DNA from: Tricholoma matsutake
Lineage: Eukaryota > Basidiomycota > Agaricomycetes > Agaricales > Tricholomataceae
Assembly: GCA_026075535.2 (NCBI GenBank)
Contig: AP026539.1
Span: 4,464,001 to 4,528,000, forward strand
Length of the DNA: 64,000 nucleotides
Direction: 5' to 3'
The position numbers and the translations under genes are program-made. Below, piece after piece: positions 1 to 12,206 of the stretch (position 1 is its first letter; the number at the start of each line of letters is the position of its first letter). A model generated the notes under the pieces. The model was given only the letters and a program-made list of their open reading frames with translations, was not told the DNA's origin and searched no databases.

Positions 1-163
1 GCTCAATGGGAAAGGGAAGGGGTGCGAAATTTGACAAAGGGTGGGGCTGGACACGATGGAGTGTCATTGTGTGATTGCAGAGGAACCAGTGAGGAAAGAG
101 CTGCAGTGAGAGATGTTGGACCAGGAGATAGAGGCACTGTACATGATGCTGGATGCAGAGTAG
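1..163 (+). pseudogene. C-terminal end of the antisense accessory ORF of Gypsy-1 copy A
   Basis: The frame ending in the TAG at 161-163 encodes a charged, heptad-like tail that resembles the coiled-coil tail ending at 10447 in copy B. It runs opposite to the Gypsy pol gene and converges on it. Only the last part lies in the window and it carries an internal stop, so it is a partial pseudogene. The match rests on position relative to the pol end and on similar tail composition, not on an alignment. The 164-509 stretch is the spacer between the convergent ends; its last ~150 bp match 10545-10690 closely and nothing else is visible in it. Confidence 0.5.
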
Positions 164-509
164 AAAGGACTTTTGTTTTTATTTTCGATAGTTTCATAAA
201 AATAAATTCACAATTTTGCACACTGACAGAAAATAAGAAATAAGCACAAGTAAGGAGAAATTTTTGAAAATGTTCAGAATAAGATCTGTTTCTGGGACTT
301 GTTGTTGTAAGTAGCATAAGAGTATCGTAAGGTAGAAAAAAAGGAAAAAGACATTACAAAATAAGGGAAAGGCTCAGTAAATCATCATGGCTGAAAAACC
401 CTTTTGGAGTTTGCACAACCATGCTATAATGCGATATCGCAACTTGTATTGTACACTAAAAGAAATTGAAGTCATAGGTAAGTAATCGCAAACAAGAAAA
501 GGAGAATAA

Positions 510-2558
510 TTAATTGTCTTCGGAGTCCAGAATGTCTTTGGGAATATCCTCGTTGACATCTGAAGTTTTTTGAAGTGATTCAAGATGTTCTGAGTTGATG
601 TCGAGGAAGTTTGGAGGCAGTGGAATGGATTTTCAAGCTAGGTATGGCAGAAGTTGGAGTGCGGCAACGGGCTGATGGAGTACTGATCCATCAAGTTTGC
701 AGAGAATATAGCCTCCACCATAGTTTCATTCGATGACGATGAGGGGGCCGAGATATCATGCATGCATCTTGCAGTTGAGGGACTTCTCGATCTGTGTGTT
801 TTGAAGTAGCACTAAATCACCTTTTGCAAAGTCGTAGTCTTTGACAGTCTGCTGGTGGACTTGTTCAAATCATTTTGCAGGTTCAAGACATGCCAAAAGA
901 ACCTTGGAATAAAGAATTTTGAGGTTGATTGAACATTTTTGCAAGGCAATAGCTCATTGTGTGATAAGATCTGTTGTCGAGAGTATCAATTTGGAGGGGG
1001 TTGCAAATATGTAGCTTTGGAGATGTCGAGTGGAAGGAGGGGATGCAATCCTGTAACTGCGAAGTAAGGAGAACAACCCATACATCTACGAACCATAACT
1101 TGTTCTGCCCAAAACACAGAGGGTGCTCCTGCCAACCATTTTCTCTGATCTCCATCGACTGCTTTGAATAGAGATTGTTGAGTGTCAAAGTGGGCTCATT
1201 CAATGAGTCCATTGGCACAAGAGTTGTAACCACTGATTTGAATGTGACAAATGTGGTATCGTTTTGCAAGATATTTGAGGGCTGCGAGGAAGGGTCCACT
1301 GTTGTTGGTAACGACTTTGTATAGGGAACCCCAGCAACAAATAATGTCTTTGTAGATCCAATCGCCTATGCTATTCGCAGTTTCACATCGAAGTTTTCAC
1401 CATTCCGGGTAGGTCGTGATTGAACATCTACCTTGGACGATGTATTTGAATCTGGCAGAGGGTGGTAGGTGCATAGTGTCAATGTAAACTTTGCCAAATA
1501 ATGGAGCGGGAGTTGCAACTGTAGGCGGGATGAGAAGATTTTGAGTTTGTTGGACTTGGCAGAGGTGGCATGAGTGAATATACCAAGTGATGTTGGCTTT
1601 CATGTTTGGCCACCAGAATTGGAGGGTGATGAGGGTTTTGGTTGCAAAGACCATCTTGTGACCGATGTCATTGTGGGCTGCATGAATAATTTCGAGACGA
1701 CATTGGGGAATTGCGACGATCTTGTGTGCACTGTGAAAATCTTTTTGCCAAAGTTTTCCTGAGTCGATAAAGAACTTGGTGCAATATTGCACGAAAGTAG
1801 CATAGTCAGACTCTGAGAGATTGGGTGGACATTGTAAATCTTCAAGCCATTTTCAAATGTGTAGAAGTCATTTGTCATCTTGTTTAGTGTGTTCAGATCA
1901 GGGTACATTGTCGTAAGTGATGTCCTCCCCCTTACTGAGATCTGAAGGTAGGGTAAAGGTTGGATGAAGTGAATGGAATGGGCGAGTTGTGATTGGGTTG
2001 ATTTGATGAACAAAACCATGTAGGTGGTCGATCCAGTCTCCAAAGTTCACGTCATTAGACTGGGTATCATCTCTGTCTTGTGGGGGTCGTTGTGAAAGTC
2101 CATCTGGATTATGATGAGTTCCTGTGACGTGGACAAGCATAAAATGGAAGGTGAGGATTGATACTGGTGCTAGGGGCAATGTCTGGATTTGCGAGCATGC
2201 CCTTGATATATTGAGCATCAACTTTGACGATAAGATTTCGAACACCAATGATGTAGAGTTGAAGAGCACCTAGAGCATGATAAAGTCTGTAGAGCTCGAG
2301 CTTTGGTTGTGAAAAGTGAGATTCGCGGGCATTGAGCATGATACATCTGAAACAACTGTAGTAGCATTTTCTAAGGTTGTCGGGGTCGCACTGAGCTAAG
2401 AAAAATCTGACTGCGATGTGGAAAGTGTCGACTGAAAGGATGATGGGTGCATTCAAGGTGTAGTTGATTGCATGAATTGCAGGAGAAGTGATGAGAGCTT
2501 GCTTGAGGTCTTCTTGTGCTGCAATTTGTGTGGGTCCAAATTTGAAAGGTACATCTTT
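510..2558 (-). pseudogene. Gypsy-1 copy A pol, 3' half (RNase H, integrase)
   Basis: Read on the minus strand this holds, in order, the RT-linked RNase H (SVDTFHIAV near 2430, then the HVTGTHHNPDG tail near 2120), an integrase H2C2 zinc module (HNDIGH near 1680 and CHLCQ near 1565), the integrase core with VDT and ANGLIE motifs, and an integrase C-terminus of the type KGDLVLLQNTQIEKSL near 820. Pol ends at the TAA at 510-512. Several frameshifts and stops break the frame. The second core Asp, in the motif read as TNNSGPF near 1310, is Asn. Copy B at 10694-16569 is the same gene. Protease and most of RT are missing here because of an internal deletion at about 2558. Confidence 0.85.
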
Positions 2559-4461
2559 CTTTCCATTTCATATGAACTTCCAGGGATAATGAAAGTAGTT
2601 CCTCAGTGGTAAGAGTGATCATGGGGGTCTTCATAGATCAACTGAAGATATCTTGTGTGATTTTGTCATTCTGGATAGGGACTAAGGTATGGTACAATGG
2701 ACCTTTGTGTTCCTTGCCTTTGCTGGTAGACGCGAAGTTTTGTTTGTGCGGAGGCAAATACAGATTCTCTTTCGCAGCGGCATATAGATAAACTGGGGGT
2801 TGCAGTGTAGAGGCTGGTTGCGATGTCAAAGTGGAGGTCGACAAAGATGCAACAGTTGAAGTAGAGGGATTAGCCATAGTAGAGGATATAGATGGCACAA
2901 CAATAGTTGGAGTGACTGGTGCGACTGGTGCTGGCAGTGGGGTCAAAGGTTCAATCGGGGGTGTGACAGGTGCATCCTGGTCAGGGTGCACAAAGGTTCT
3001 ACCACTTTGTAAAGTGTAGAGCTCTTGTTTGAGGCAAGTGATGTGAATTTCAGATGAGGCATTTACATTGTTGATTTGATAGATTCCTCTAGGAGCTGGT
3101 GCAGGGGATGCGGATGGTGCAATGCCATACAAAAGAGTGGGGAAAATTTTGACATCAGTTTCAATGAATCCACTCGTTGATTCAGTCTTTGATACAACAG
3201 CCAGGAATGTTTCATGGAGTGAATTGTCCATTCAGAAGAATGACTTTGCCTTCAGAGTTTTTCTTGCATTTGCCATTGTTAATGTACAACTGACACACCA
3301 AGCAATCACTGATGAAGTGACCCAAAAGTCTGCAGAAGATACACACTAAGTTTTTGAGCTGGTCTTGATGAAAGCCAGTGTTCATGCAAGGAGGTGGATT
3401 GTTATTGGTGCTGTTGTTAGATTTTGTGCCTGCTAAGGCAGTGACCAGTGTCGAGGTGAACTTTTTGAGTATCGCCAAGAAGTCTTCCATTTTGATTTGT
3501 GGTGCAGCAGCAGTGGATGTTGTAGGCATTGATGATGAAGATGATGTCATAGTAGATTGTGATGGTTGCAATGATGTTGAAGCAGACGGCGATGTAGCTG
3601 TCCCTACTAAGACAAATTTTGCAGCTTTGTGGATGTCGTTAAGAGGGTAGGGGTCATCGGGATAATGATCAGGGAATTTAAGTTCAAGATGTCAGGTGAT
3701 TTGAGACCATAGAGCTGGTTGAAAACCACGACCAAAAGCCCTGTTTTGTTCTGTAGTTAAAATCCTGTTTTTGTCTTGGGAGGAATTTCATGATGTTATA
3801 GAAGGCATGAAAGTATAATCCTAAGTTGTTTGCATTGTAAATGCCAACAAAGTTGTTCGCTAACTAGTTTATTCCTGTCCAAAATGGACCATTTGCATTC
3901 GTCTTTGGAACTGGGGTAAAGCATGTGAACTGCTTTCCAAAATTTGTCAAACAAATGAGCTACGGCGTATTGTGGGAGAGATTCCCATAGTTCAGACATG
4001 TTGATGTCAATGTAATGACAAGCATGTTTCTTCATTTCTTCATCATCTGTGATATTACATGCTGTAAACAGCAATGCAAGTTTGTTGAAATATCTTCGAA
4101 TTTTATAAGGTTGAGTCAGATCAAACTTCGGAGCAGTCGAATGACTGCACGGAGGCATTGTTGCTGTAGTAGCCATGAATGTGTTGGCTCTTGGAGTTGG
4201 GGTTAATACTTGGGTGATAGATGGAAATGGAGCTAAAGTTGGTGGAAGGATAAATGAAGAGGTAGAAGATGAGGATGAAGAGGTAGAAGATGAGGATGAA
4301 GAGGTAGAAGATGAGGATGAAGAGGTAGAAGATGAGGATGAAGAGGTAGAAGATGAGGATGAAGAGGTAGAAGATGAGGATGAAGATGATGGAATAGGTG
4401 AGGGGAAAAGTCGATGATGAGTTGATTCTGCTTCAGTAACCAGAATTGAGATATCTCTCAA
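2559..4461 (-). pseudogene. Gypsy-1 copy A gag (capsid and zinc knuckle)
   Basis: The product starts with a Ser-rich tract, continues with a capsid-like domain (APKFDLTQPYKIRRYFNKL near 4130, then an ELWESLP motif), and carries one CCHC zinc knuckle read as CIFCRLLGHFISDC (CX2CX4HX4C) near 3320. After it comes a Pro/Thr-rich linker that in copy B leads to the protease. Gag would form the virus-like particle in the cytoplasm and bind element RNA. The frame is broken near 3570-3800 and again at 2638. The downstream end is an abrupt switch from the linker to the RT/RNase H region. Copy B (16570-17901) is the closest reference in the window. Confidence 0.8.
4256..4396 (-). repeat. 21-bp tandem repeat coding for a poly-Ser tract
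   Basis: About six copies of a 21-bp unit (gaagaggtagaagatgaggat) lie in the gag N-terminus of copy A and encode a Ser-rich 7-residue repeat on the minus strand. Copy B has only one such unit at the matching place (17880-17915), so the array expanded in copy A or contracted in copy B. Confidence 0.9.
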
Positions 4462-4695
4462 TTGTTTGAGAGATTCAAAGGTGTGGTGAGTATCAATTCA
4501 AAGGTTTCTGGCTTGTGTTGGCCTAAGCCAGGAGATTCGAGATAGATTAGGCAATGAAATGACTCAGAAACCCCTCATGGTGGGCTCCAGAATGATAGTG
4601 CTCAACCCAGAAACTCAACCAAAACCAACCAAACTGGTCTTAGGAGATATAACATGAGTCAGAGGAAGGGTGCACGGTGGTACCAAATATCACCA

Positions 4696-5351
4696 TGCTA
4701 ACCAAAAGTTGGTAGATGTAGTGCAAAGTGTGCTGAACTGATGTGAAGTCCTGCAAAGCAGTACAAGGTAGTACAAAACACTACGAAATGTTTCAAAGTG
4801 ATACAAAAGAATTAGAGGCAGTGCAAAAGAATTTGAAGAGATTTGAAATAGTTTTGAGAGGTTTGTGAGATGATAAACAATGTCAAATGATGATGACAAT
4901 AGATGATGATGATCTGTGATGATGACAATAAACAATTGACAATAGTTTTGAGAAGTGAAGTAGCAGAACAAAGAAGTTTGTGGAAGACTGGAGAGCTTCT
5001 GACTGAGACTGAGCTAAGACTCAAGAGCTGAACCCTTGAATCTGACGATATGTGATAGGGGAAGACAATTCTCTTTTTCCTCCTGTTCTAGGTAGCTATA
5101 TATGTTTTGAAGAGATATTACTTAAAAGGAAATAGAACATGAGGACTACATGAGACAAGATATAAAACAATAAAGAACTTTCCAATTCAGAAAATAAATG
5201 AGAAATGATGAGAAGGGAAACATGTAGAGTCACAATATATCAAAGGTGCTTGTCCTATTGATCCAATATATCATCGAAATGTCAGAACACTGCAATCATG
5301 TCCTAAAAGCACATTGTTGTATCTCCTCATGTCCAGTGGTGCTCAATATGT
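4696..5351 (-). mobile_element. Truncated 5' LTR of Gypsy-1 copy A
   Basis: From 4696 (TGCTAACC) the sequence follows the copy B LTR (8131-9016), with shared blocks such as the AAAACATGAGGACTACATGA region and the TTGTTGTATCTCCTCATG region. Similarity stops at about 5351, where Gypsy-2 gag coding sequence begins, so roughly the last 250 bp of the LTR are missing. The leader between the LTR and gag (4462-4695) contains the probable primer-binding site, TGGTGATATTTGG on the minus strand just inside the LTR. Confidence 0.75.
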
Positions 5352-6035
5352 TCAATTCATCAACAATGCTGCAAAAATTTATTGGGCCTTCACATACATG
5401 AAATCTGAACATGCCTAGACCATATTCTGCGCTAAACTAAAGAACTTGGCTCTCTACCTTTCTCCACTTGGGGTGACTTTCAAGCAGAGTTTGTATGCCA
5501 CTTTTGTCCCCTCAATGAGTGCCACCGAGCAGTGACATGGCTCGAGTCATCCTCTTACCATCAGGCATGTCGATCCATGGATGACTATATCGACAAGTTT
5601 AAGGATTTGGTGGACATGGCAGGATATGGGAGTGGGCTACCAGTTGTGGTGAAGTTCCGACGGGGCCTCAATCAAGAAATTCAGGACCAGATTGCACAGA
5701 TGTTGGAAGGGCACCTGGCAGATGATGATATCTATGCTTGGTATGAAGCTGCTTCACTCTGTGATGAGAACCGACTCACGAATGCGGTGTTTAATGCTGC
5801 ATTCCATGCTCCAACTACCACTCACCCTCAATCGAACCCTTCCCCACCATAACCCCATTCCTGTCCATCAGACTCCTGCACCAGCTGTCAATGTCCTGGT
5901 ACCAATGGATGTTGATGTGGCCTGCAGCCATGCATGTAGGTTGGATCTCTGCTACTGCTGTAGGGAAACTGGGCACAGGGCCAGAGCATGTCCCCATTGT
6001 CAGGATATCTGCATGCTCACCCCTGAGGAGTGAGA
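5352..6035 (+). pseudogene. Gypsy-2 gag remnant with CCHC knuckle
   Basis: Plus-strand fragments match a fungal chromovirus-type Gag: a capsid segment around 5352-5850 (INNAAKIYWAF, then VKFRRGLNQEIQDQIAQML) and a zinc knuckle CYCCRETGHRARAC (CX2CX4HX4C) near 5950. The start of gag is missing because the sequence joins the truncated Gypsy-1 LTR at 5351. Frameshifts and stops split the capsid part. The product would assemble the particle and package RNA. The pol of the same element follows directly. Confidence 0.75.
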
Positions 6036-6135
6036 TGAACTCCTCCAAGACCTGTTGGCACTTGTAGATGTCGAGGAAGTGAAGGATCAGGTTGCAGAGG
6101 AGATCAAGTCAGAAGTTGTAGAGGAGCAGGATTTT

Positions 6136-8130
6136 TCTATTCACAGTAAGTGAATTGTATGCCCTCACTGCCATTTTGAAGTTTTGTCAGTTGAATCTCT
6201 GGAGAATGAATCTATTTCCATGACTGTTCCCCTCTCTGACCCTTCAAAGTTGGCTGAAGACATACCTGCTCTTCCCATCTCTCCCTCTGCTCCACGCCCC
6301 AAAATTAAATCATGGGAGCACAAACTACCATGCAAATATATTGTTGTATCCACTCCATCTACACATTCCTTGAACCTAGCAATCAAACTACAGACTACTG
6401 ACACTGGACAGATACTCAGTGTCCCTGCGCTCCTGGACTCTGGTGCGACTGGTCTCTTTATCAATGCCCATCTCACCCAACAACATCACCTGAATACTTG
6501 CTCACTCTTGCTTACAATACCTGTTTATAATGTGGATGGGTCCCCAAACAAAGCTAGTGCCATCTGAGAGGTTGTAGACCTGGTCCTCCATTACAAAGAT
6601 CATAGTGAGTGTGCCCTTTTTGGTGTCACTCAATTAGAAAAGCAGAAGGTGATTTTTGGCTATCCGTGGCTTCAAGACCATAACCCAGAGGTCAACTGGC
6701 ATACCAGGGAGGTTACAATGAGCCGGTGTCCATCCCGCTGTTGCACTTGTTTCATGGAAGCCAGACAAGAACATTGTGGACAAAGGGCCTCAATACAACA
6801 TACTCAGAAGTGTCATTCTGGACCCCTGCCTATACCTGAAGTGGAGTTAGAAGGGGTTCCTGATCTGATGCCAGACTCAGATGATAATGAGGAGGAGCCA
6901 GAGGAAGTGGAGGAAGGTGATCAGATCTTCTACACTCCAATTTGTCCATCACATGAGGTGGGTGATACATCGAACATATCCCAACACCTCGCTGAGGCCT
7001 TCCACAAAAACAATGCTGCTAAATCCTCTACTGATTGCTTACTTCCTCATCTCCATGAATTTGGGGACATGTTCTCCAAGGAATCATTTGACTCTCTCCC
7101 TGCACGCAAGCCATGGGATCACACAATCGAACTCACCCCTGGTGCAACCCCTTCATCCTGCAAGGTCTATCCTCTCTCTCCTGAAGAATAGTGACAGCTT
7201 GACCAGTTCATTGACAAGCACCTGGCCTCCAAACATATTTGACCATAAAAGTCACCCATGGCCTCTCCCTTTTTCTTTGTCAAGAAGATGCATGGCTTAC
7301 TTCGACTGGTTCAAGATTACAGAAGGCTCAATGACATCATGGTCAAAAATCACTACCCATTACCTCTCTCATCTCCGAGCTTGTGAACCAGCTCCATGGA
7401 GCCCAATACTTCACCAAGCTCGATGTCTGTTGGGGCTACAATAATGTGAGGATAAAGGAGGGAGATGGGTGGAAGGCAGCCTTTCATACCAACCATGGTC
7501 TTTTTGAACTGCTCGTCATGTTCTTTGGCCTTACTGATAGTCCTGCCACCTTCCAGACCATGATGATGACATCTTCCATGACCTCATCCTCAAAGGCATT
7601 GTTTGTATCTATCTTGATGACATCCTCACCTTCACTTGCATGGTTGAAGAGCACTGTTGCATCACATGCCTCATCCTAGAATGACTTCGATGGTACAAAC
7701 TCTACCTTTGTCAGGACAAGTGTGAGTTTGAGAAGGCCAAGATTGAGTACCTTGGCCTGATTATCTTGGAGGGTCAGGTGGAGATAGATCCTATCAAGGT
7801 GAATGGGGTCACGACTTGGCCGACACCCACGAACAAGAAAGAGGTGCAGTATTTCCTGGGCTTCATCAATTTTTATCAGTGTTTTATCAAGGATTTCTCA
7901 CATCATGCATGACCACTGTTTGACTTGACAGGAAAGGAGGCATGGAGGTGGGATAATGCACAACAGGAGGCATTCAAAAAGCTTAAGGAGATGGTCACTT
8001 CTGCTCCCATTCTTACCTTTGCTGATGATTTGCGCCCTTTTTGTGTAGAAGCCGACAGTTCTGACTTTGCGATGGGCACTGTGTTGTCTCAGCAGTCTCC
8101 AGAGGACCAGAAGTGGCATCCTGTCATGAC
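6136..8130 (+). pseudogene. Gypsy-2 pol, 5' part (protease, RT, start of RNase H)
   Basis: Domains in order: retropepsin with LLDSGATGLFI near 6435; a linker with an acidic tract near 6880; RT from about 7060 to 7780, with a [14 protein letters not shown] motif near 7300, FTKLDVCWGYNN near 7415 and a YLDD box near 7610 read across frames; the RT thumb with EYLGLII near 7750; and RNase H with EADSSDFAMG near 8060. At least four frameshifts or stops interrupt it. Coding stops abruptly at 8130, where the Gypsy-1 copy B LTR starts. The rest of RNase H and the integrase core are absent; only the integrase tail and chromodomain return at 20110. Confidence 0.85.
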
Positions 8131-9016
8131 TGTTACCCAAGAGTAAGGGAACTAAATGTGAGGAGGTCTGATGATGTTCAATGATATTCGAGGGCATACA
8201 AAGCTCTGTGAAGTTTGAGGATGTTTGAAGAAGTTTGAGGATGTTCGAGGGGCTTGTAGAGGATGGGGATGGATTCAACAGATGCTGAGGATAGACTATA
8301 GAGAGGTGGAAAGGCCTTGAGAGGGGATAGATGATAGACGATAGTTTCGAGAAGCTAGTATGGAAAGTTCAAAGAAGTTCATGGTAATACGCTAAACTTC
8401 AGGACTAAGACGAGAGGCTTGGACTCAAGATAATTGCTCTTAAATCAGACGATGGATGTGAGAGGACAATCTGTTCTGTCCCTATAAGTAGCTAGTACAA
8501 GGCTATATATGTTTGGAAGAGATGGTACTTAAAAGGAAATAAAACATGAGGACTACATGAGGCAAGATATAAAACAATAAAGAACTTTGCAAATCATAAA
8601 ATAAATGAAAGATGATGAGAAGGGAAATGTATAGAGTCACAATGTATCAAGGGTACCTGTCCTATTGATCCAATATATCATTAAAATGTCAAAGCACCAC
8701 AATTGCATCCTAAAATCCCATTGTTGTATCTCCTCATGTCTGGTGGTGCTCGATATGTGATGCACTAACTCGTGCAAGGTGTGCTGCGTGTGTCTGAAGG
8801 GTGGTGTGATAGGCATACAGGGGCCAAAGGCATTTGAGGTGCTGTAAAGTCGTTTGAACTTGCTCGAAGTGTTGTGAAGTCGTTCAAAGTTGTTCAAAAT
8901 AGTTTTGGAGCAGTTTCATGGGGTTCGTAGGGGTTCGTAGGGGATGGGAGCTGTGTGGTGATGTGTCAATGCATTTGGAGATGTTCCCAGAGCTTAGAGT
9001 GCAAGGTGGACCTATC
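8131..9016 (-). repeat. Gypsy-1 copy B 3' LTR
   Basis: 886-bp LTR from TGTTACCCAAGAG to GGACCTATCA, followed on the inside by a purine tract on the minus strand. It aligns along its whole length with 19167-20109, differing by point changes, a short indel around the ACATGAGGCAAG segment, and a run of short TTTGAAATCA-like repeats present only in the right LTR. Confidence 0.85.
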
Positions 9017-9165
9017 ATCCTCCTCCTTACTGAAATCCTGACTGTCCCAGTCAGTTGATTGGAGTCACGTGCGAAATGCATGATTGTGTTGAAATTGTAA
9101 ACAAAACTTGAAGAACTTCTCATTCTTCTTCATCAACTCCTAAACCTCCATTACTCACTTTCACC

Positions 9166-10447
9166 ATGTCTCTCCTTGCCAAACTCAACACCAAAGTCCT
9201 TGAATATGCAAATTGATGCCAGATTGTGGTGTCGCTGAAGACCTTGACTTTGAAGTGTGGGGGAAAGGGTTTTGTGAGAAGATGGTAAGTTTCTGCTTTT
9301 TATTCAATATTCGAGGATGCTAACACGATATGCTCAGGTGGAATATGACAAACTGGTGGATGACCTGGGCAAAGAGCATGACTTGACCATGCCAAAGGTC
9401 GTCAACAAGGTTTTTGAGCTGTTTAAACCAATGTCTCAATGTGAATGGCTTTCGTGGGGGGGGGGAGCTTTTGTTTACTGATCTGAGTGAGCAGGTAGAG
9501 TGGGAGCAAAGGGAAGAGGAAGCAAAATGGATTCGGGAGGAGGAAGAGGAGGCTTGCAGGGCAGAGGAAGATGTGAAGAAGGCAAAAATTGAGGCTTGAA
9601 GGGGGGCATTAGGAGATGCTCAGAACGCAGCTCTTGCTGTGTTTTGTGCTAAACTTTGTTGAAGGAGGAGCTGCAATGATGAAATGCGGAGTTAGCAGCT
9701 GAAGCACGAGTGATCGAGAGGGCAGAGGCTGGGGAGGATGATGAAGATGAGGATTTAGAGGAACTCCCAGTAATTTTGATAAGAAAGTGGAAGGCAGTGG
9801 AGGTCAATGCAAACGACAATGAAGAAGATGAACTCGAGTGGGTGAAGTGGGTGAAGTTTGCAACAGCTGAACTACTCAATTTCCAGGGTCTGGTAAGTGT
9901 TTCATTCGACTTCAAGGTTCTTTCTGACTGCTAACAATTTCATAGTGTGATTGATGCACTGGGTTCAAGTCCCAGCCATCGTGCATTGTCAAGGATGGAG
10001 CTCCAAAGTGCACAAAATGCACTCAAGCAGTGCAAGGGTGTTACTGGGGGGGGCTTTTGAAGCGGGGACTTCGAAAAGGCAAAGCAAGAAAGTTTGGGGT
10101 CGCGAAACAAGATTTGCACCCAAAACCAGGTATGAAAGTCATTCAAATTAGTTTTGTAGTCCATGGTAACCTATTTTTTGGATTGAGAAGTGCCTTGAAT
10201 CCGTGTTGTGGGTCCTGTTGAGGACGTTGAACCAGTAGTGGGACCTTCGAGACCATTGAAGGAGAGAAGGAGAGCGTCGAAGGGAAAGGAAAAAGCAAAG
10301 GCAAAGGCATTGTGGTGTTTCGAGGATGTAGATGAAGATGTGGCTATACATCATCGAATGCTGACAACAAAGTTGGTGGAGATGAAGGTGGAAATGGAGG
10401 TTTTGCACAGGCAAATAGGAGTTATTGAAGAGATGTTAGAAGAGTAG
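9166..10447 (+). pseudogene. Antisense accessory gene of Gypsy-1 (Cys cluster plus coiled coil, three introns)
   Basis: A plus-strand gene begins with ATGTCTCTCCTTGCC at 9166 and ends at the TAG at 10445-10447. Three intron-like segments are visible: about 9285-9338 (GTAAGT, GCTAAC, CAG), about 9894-9945 (GTAAGT, GCTAAC, TAG) and about 10131-10200. The product has an acidic/basic coiled coil (9490-9600), an acidic stretch (9730-9850), a Cys cluster read as KDGAPKCTKC plus a later CYW near 9990-10050, a basic region, and a C-terminal coiled coil (10340-10440). A TGA near 9214 and a frameshift near 9600 make this copy a pseudogene. The Cys cluster resembles short zinc-binding motifs in many basidiomycete hypothetical proteins; a nucleic-acid-binding role is inference. 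It is convergent with pol, and copy A has the same tail at 1-163. 10448-10693 is the spacer to the pol end. Confidence 0.65.
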
Positions 10448-10693
10448 AATGTAGAAAAACTTCATTGTATTTCTTTTGTTTTGCAATTGGAATCTTGTGA
10501 GTCTCGAAAGGTAGTGATAAGAAAAGTAAAAAAAATAGAGAAAATAAGGGAAAGGCTCAGAAGATCATCATGGCTGAAAAACCCTTTTGGAGTTTGCGTG
10601 ACCATGCTATAATGTCGATATTGTGACTTGTATTGTACACTAAAAGAAATTGAAGTCATAGGTAAGTGATCGCAAACAAAGAAAAGGGAATAA

Positions 10694-12206
10694 TTATTCA
10701 TCTTCAAAATCTGGAAGGTCTTTGGGAATATCATCATCAACATTCGAAGTTCTTCAAAGTTTTTTGAGATGTTCTGAGTTGATATTGAGGAGTTTGGCGG
10801 AAGGGGAATAGATTTTTGAGCAAAATAAGGAAGAAGTCAGAAGGTGGCGACTGCCTGATGGAATACTGATCCATCGAGTTCGCAGATGATGTAGGCTCCT
10901 CTGTAGTTTTAATCGATGATGATGAGAGGACCTAAATATCGAGGTCGCATCTTGGGATTGAGGGATTTTTCGATTTGCGTGTTTTGAAGTAGGACCAGGT
11001 CACCTTTTTCGAAGTTGTAGTTGCACATCGTTCATTTGTGAACGAGTTTGAAACATTTCGTGGCTTCGAGTCGAGCGGCATAGACTTTTGAATATAGAAT
11101 TTTGAGGTTGGATGATCATTTTTGTAGTGCTATTGCTCTTTGAGCGATGAGATTGGTTGTCGATAAGATAGAATTGGGAGAGGGTTGCAAGTATGTTGCT
11201 TCAAAGATGTTGAGTGGGATGAGGGGCTGCGATCCTGTAACTGCAAAGTAAGGAGAGCAACCCATATGTCTACGAACCATAACTCATTCTGCCCAAAACA
11301 CAGAGTGTGCTCCAGCTGACCATTTGCTCTGATCTCCATCAACTGCTTTGAATAATGATTGTCGAATATTGAAGTGAGCTCTTTTGATGAGTCCATTTGC
11401 ATGAGAATTGTAACCACTAATTTGAATGTGGTTAATGTGATATTGTTTTGAAAGGTACTCCAATGCTGCAATGAAGGCTGATCTGTTATCACTCACAATT
11501 TCATATAGGGAGCCCCATCAACAAATAATGTCTTCGAAAATCCAATTGCTGAGTGTTGTTGCATTTTCTCATTGAAGTTTTCACCATTTGGGATAGGTTG
11601 TTAGTGAACATTGGCCTTGTATGATATACTTGAATCTGCTTGAAGGAGGCATTTGCACAGTATTGATGTAGACTTTGCCAAATAAAGGTGCAGGTGTGGT
11701 GATGGTAGGTGGGATAAGGAGATTTCAAGTTTGTCATACTTGGCAGAGGTGGCAGGTGTGAATAAACATGTGATGTCAGCTTTCACGTTAGGCCACCAGA
11801 ATCATAGGGAAATAACTGATTTCATTGTGAAGACCATCTTGTGTCCAATATCGTCGTGAGCTGCACAAATAATTTCAAGATGACATTCGGGAATTGCAAT
11901 GATCTTGTGAGCTCTGTGGGAGTCCTTTCTCCATAGTTTGCCGGAATCTAAGAAGAATTTGGTGGAATATTGAACGAAGGTAGCGTATTCGGAGTTGATA
12001 AATCTGGGTGTCATACCAAATATTCTAACCATATTTTTGAACATGAAGTAATCTTTCATCATCCTTTTTTGCATTGTTCGTTCATGGGACATCATTGTAG
12101 GTCAGATCCTCCCCCTTACTGAGATCTGAAGAGAGGGAGAGTGTCAAAATTTGATAGGAAGTAAAGGGACAAGTCATAATGGGATTGATTTGATGTATGA
12201 AACTGT
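10694..12206 (-). pseudogene. Gypsy-1 copy B integrase
   Basis: The minus strand reads a SKGEDLTY linker near 12110, an H2C2 zinc module (HDDIGH near 11850, later a CLFTPATSAKYDKL-like stretch where the second Cys pair is degraded), the core with SDNRSAFIAALEYL near 11490 and ANGLIKRAHF near 11395, and a C-terminal region with EKGDLVLLQNTQIEKSL near 11000. It stops at the TAA at 10694-10696. The DDE glutamate is replaced by Lys (GLIKR), so even without its frameshifts this integrase should be inactive. The gene is separated from its RT/RNase H half by the insertion at 12207-13596. Confidence 0.85.

Noticed and set aside
4175..4417. Acidic Glu/Asp repeat frame on the plus strand
   Set aside because: It is the antisense shadow of the poly-Ser repeat in Gypsy-1 gag.
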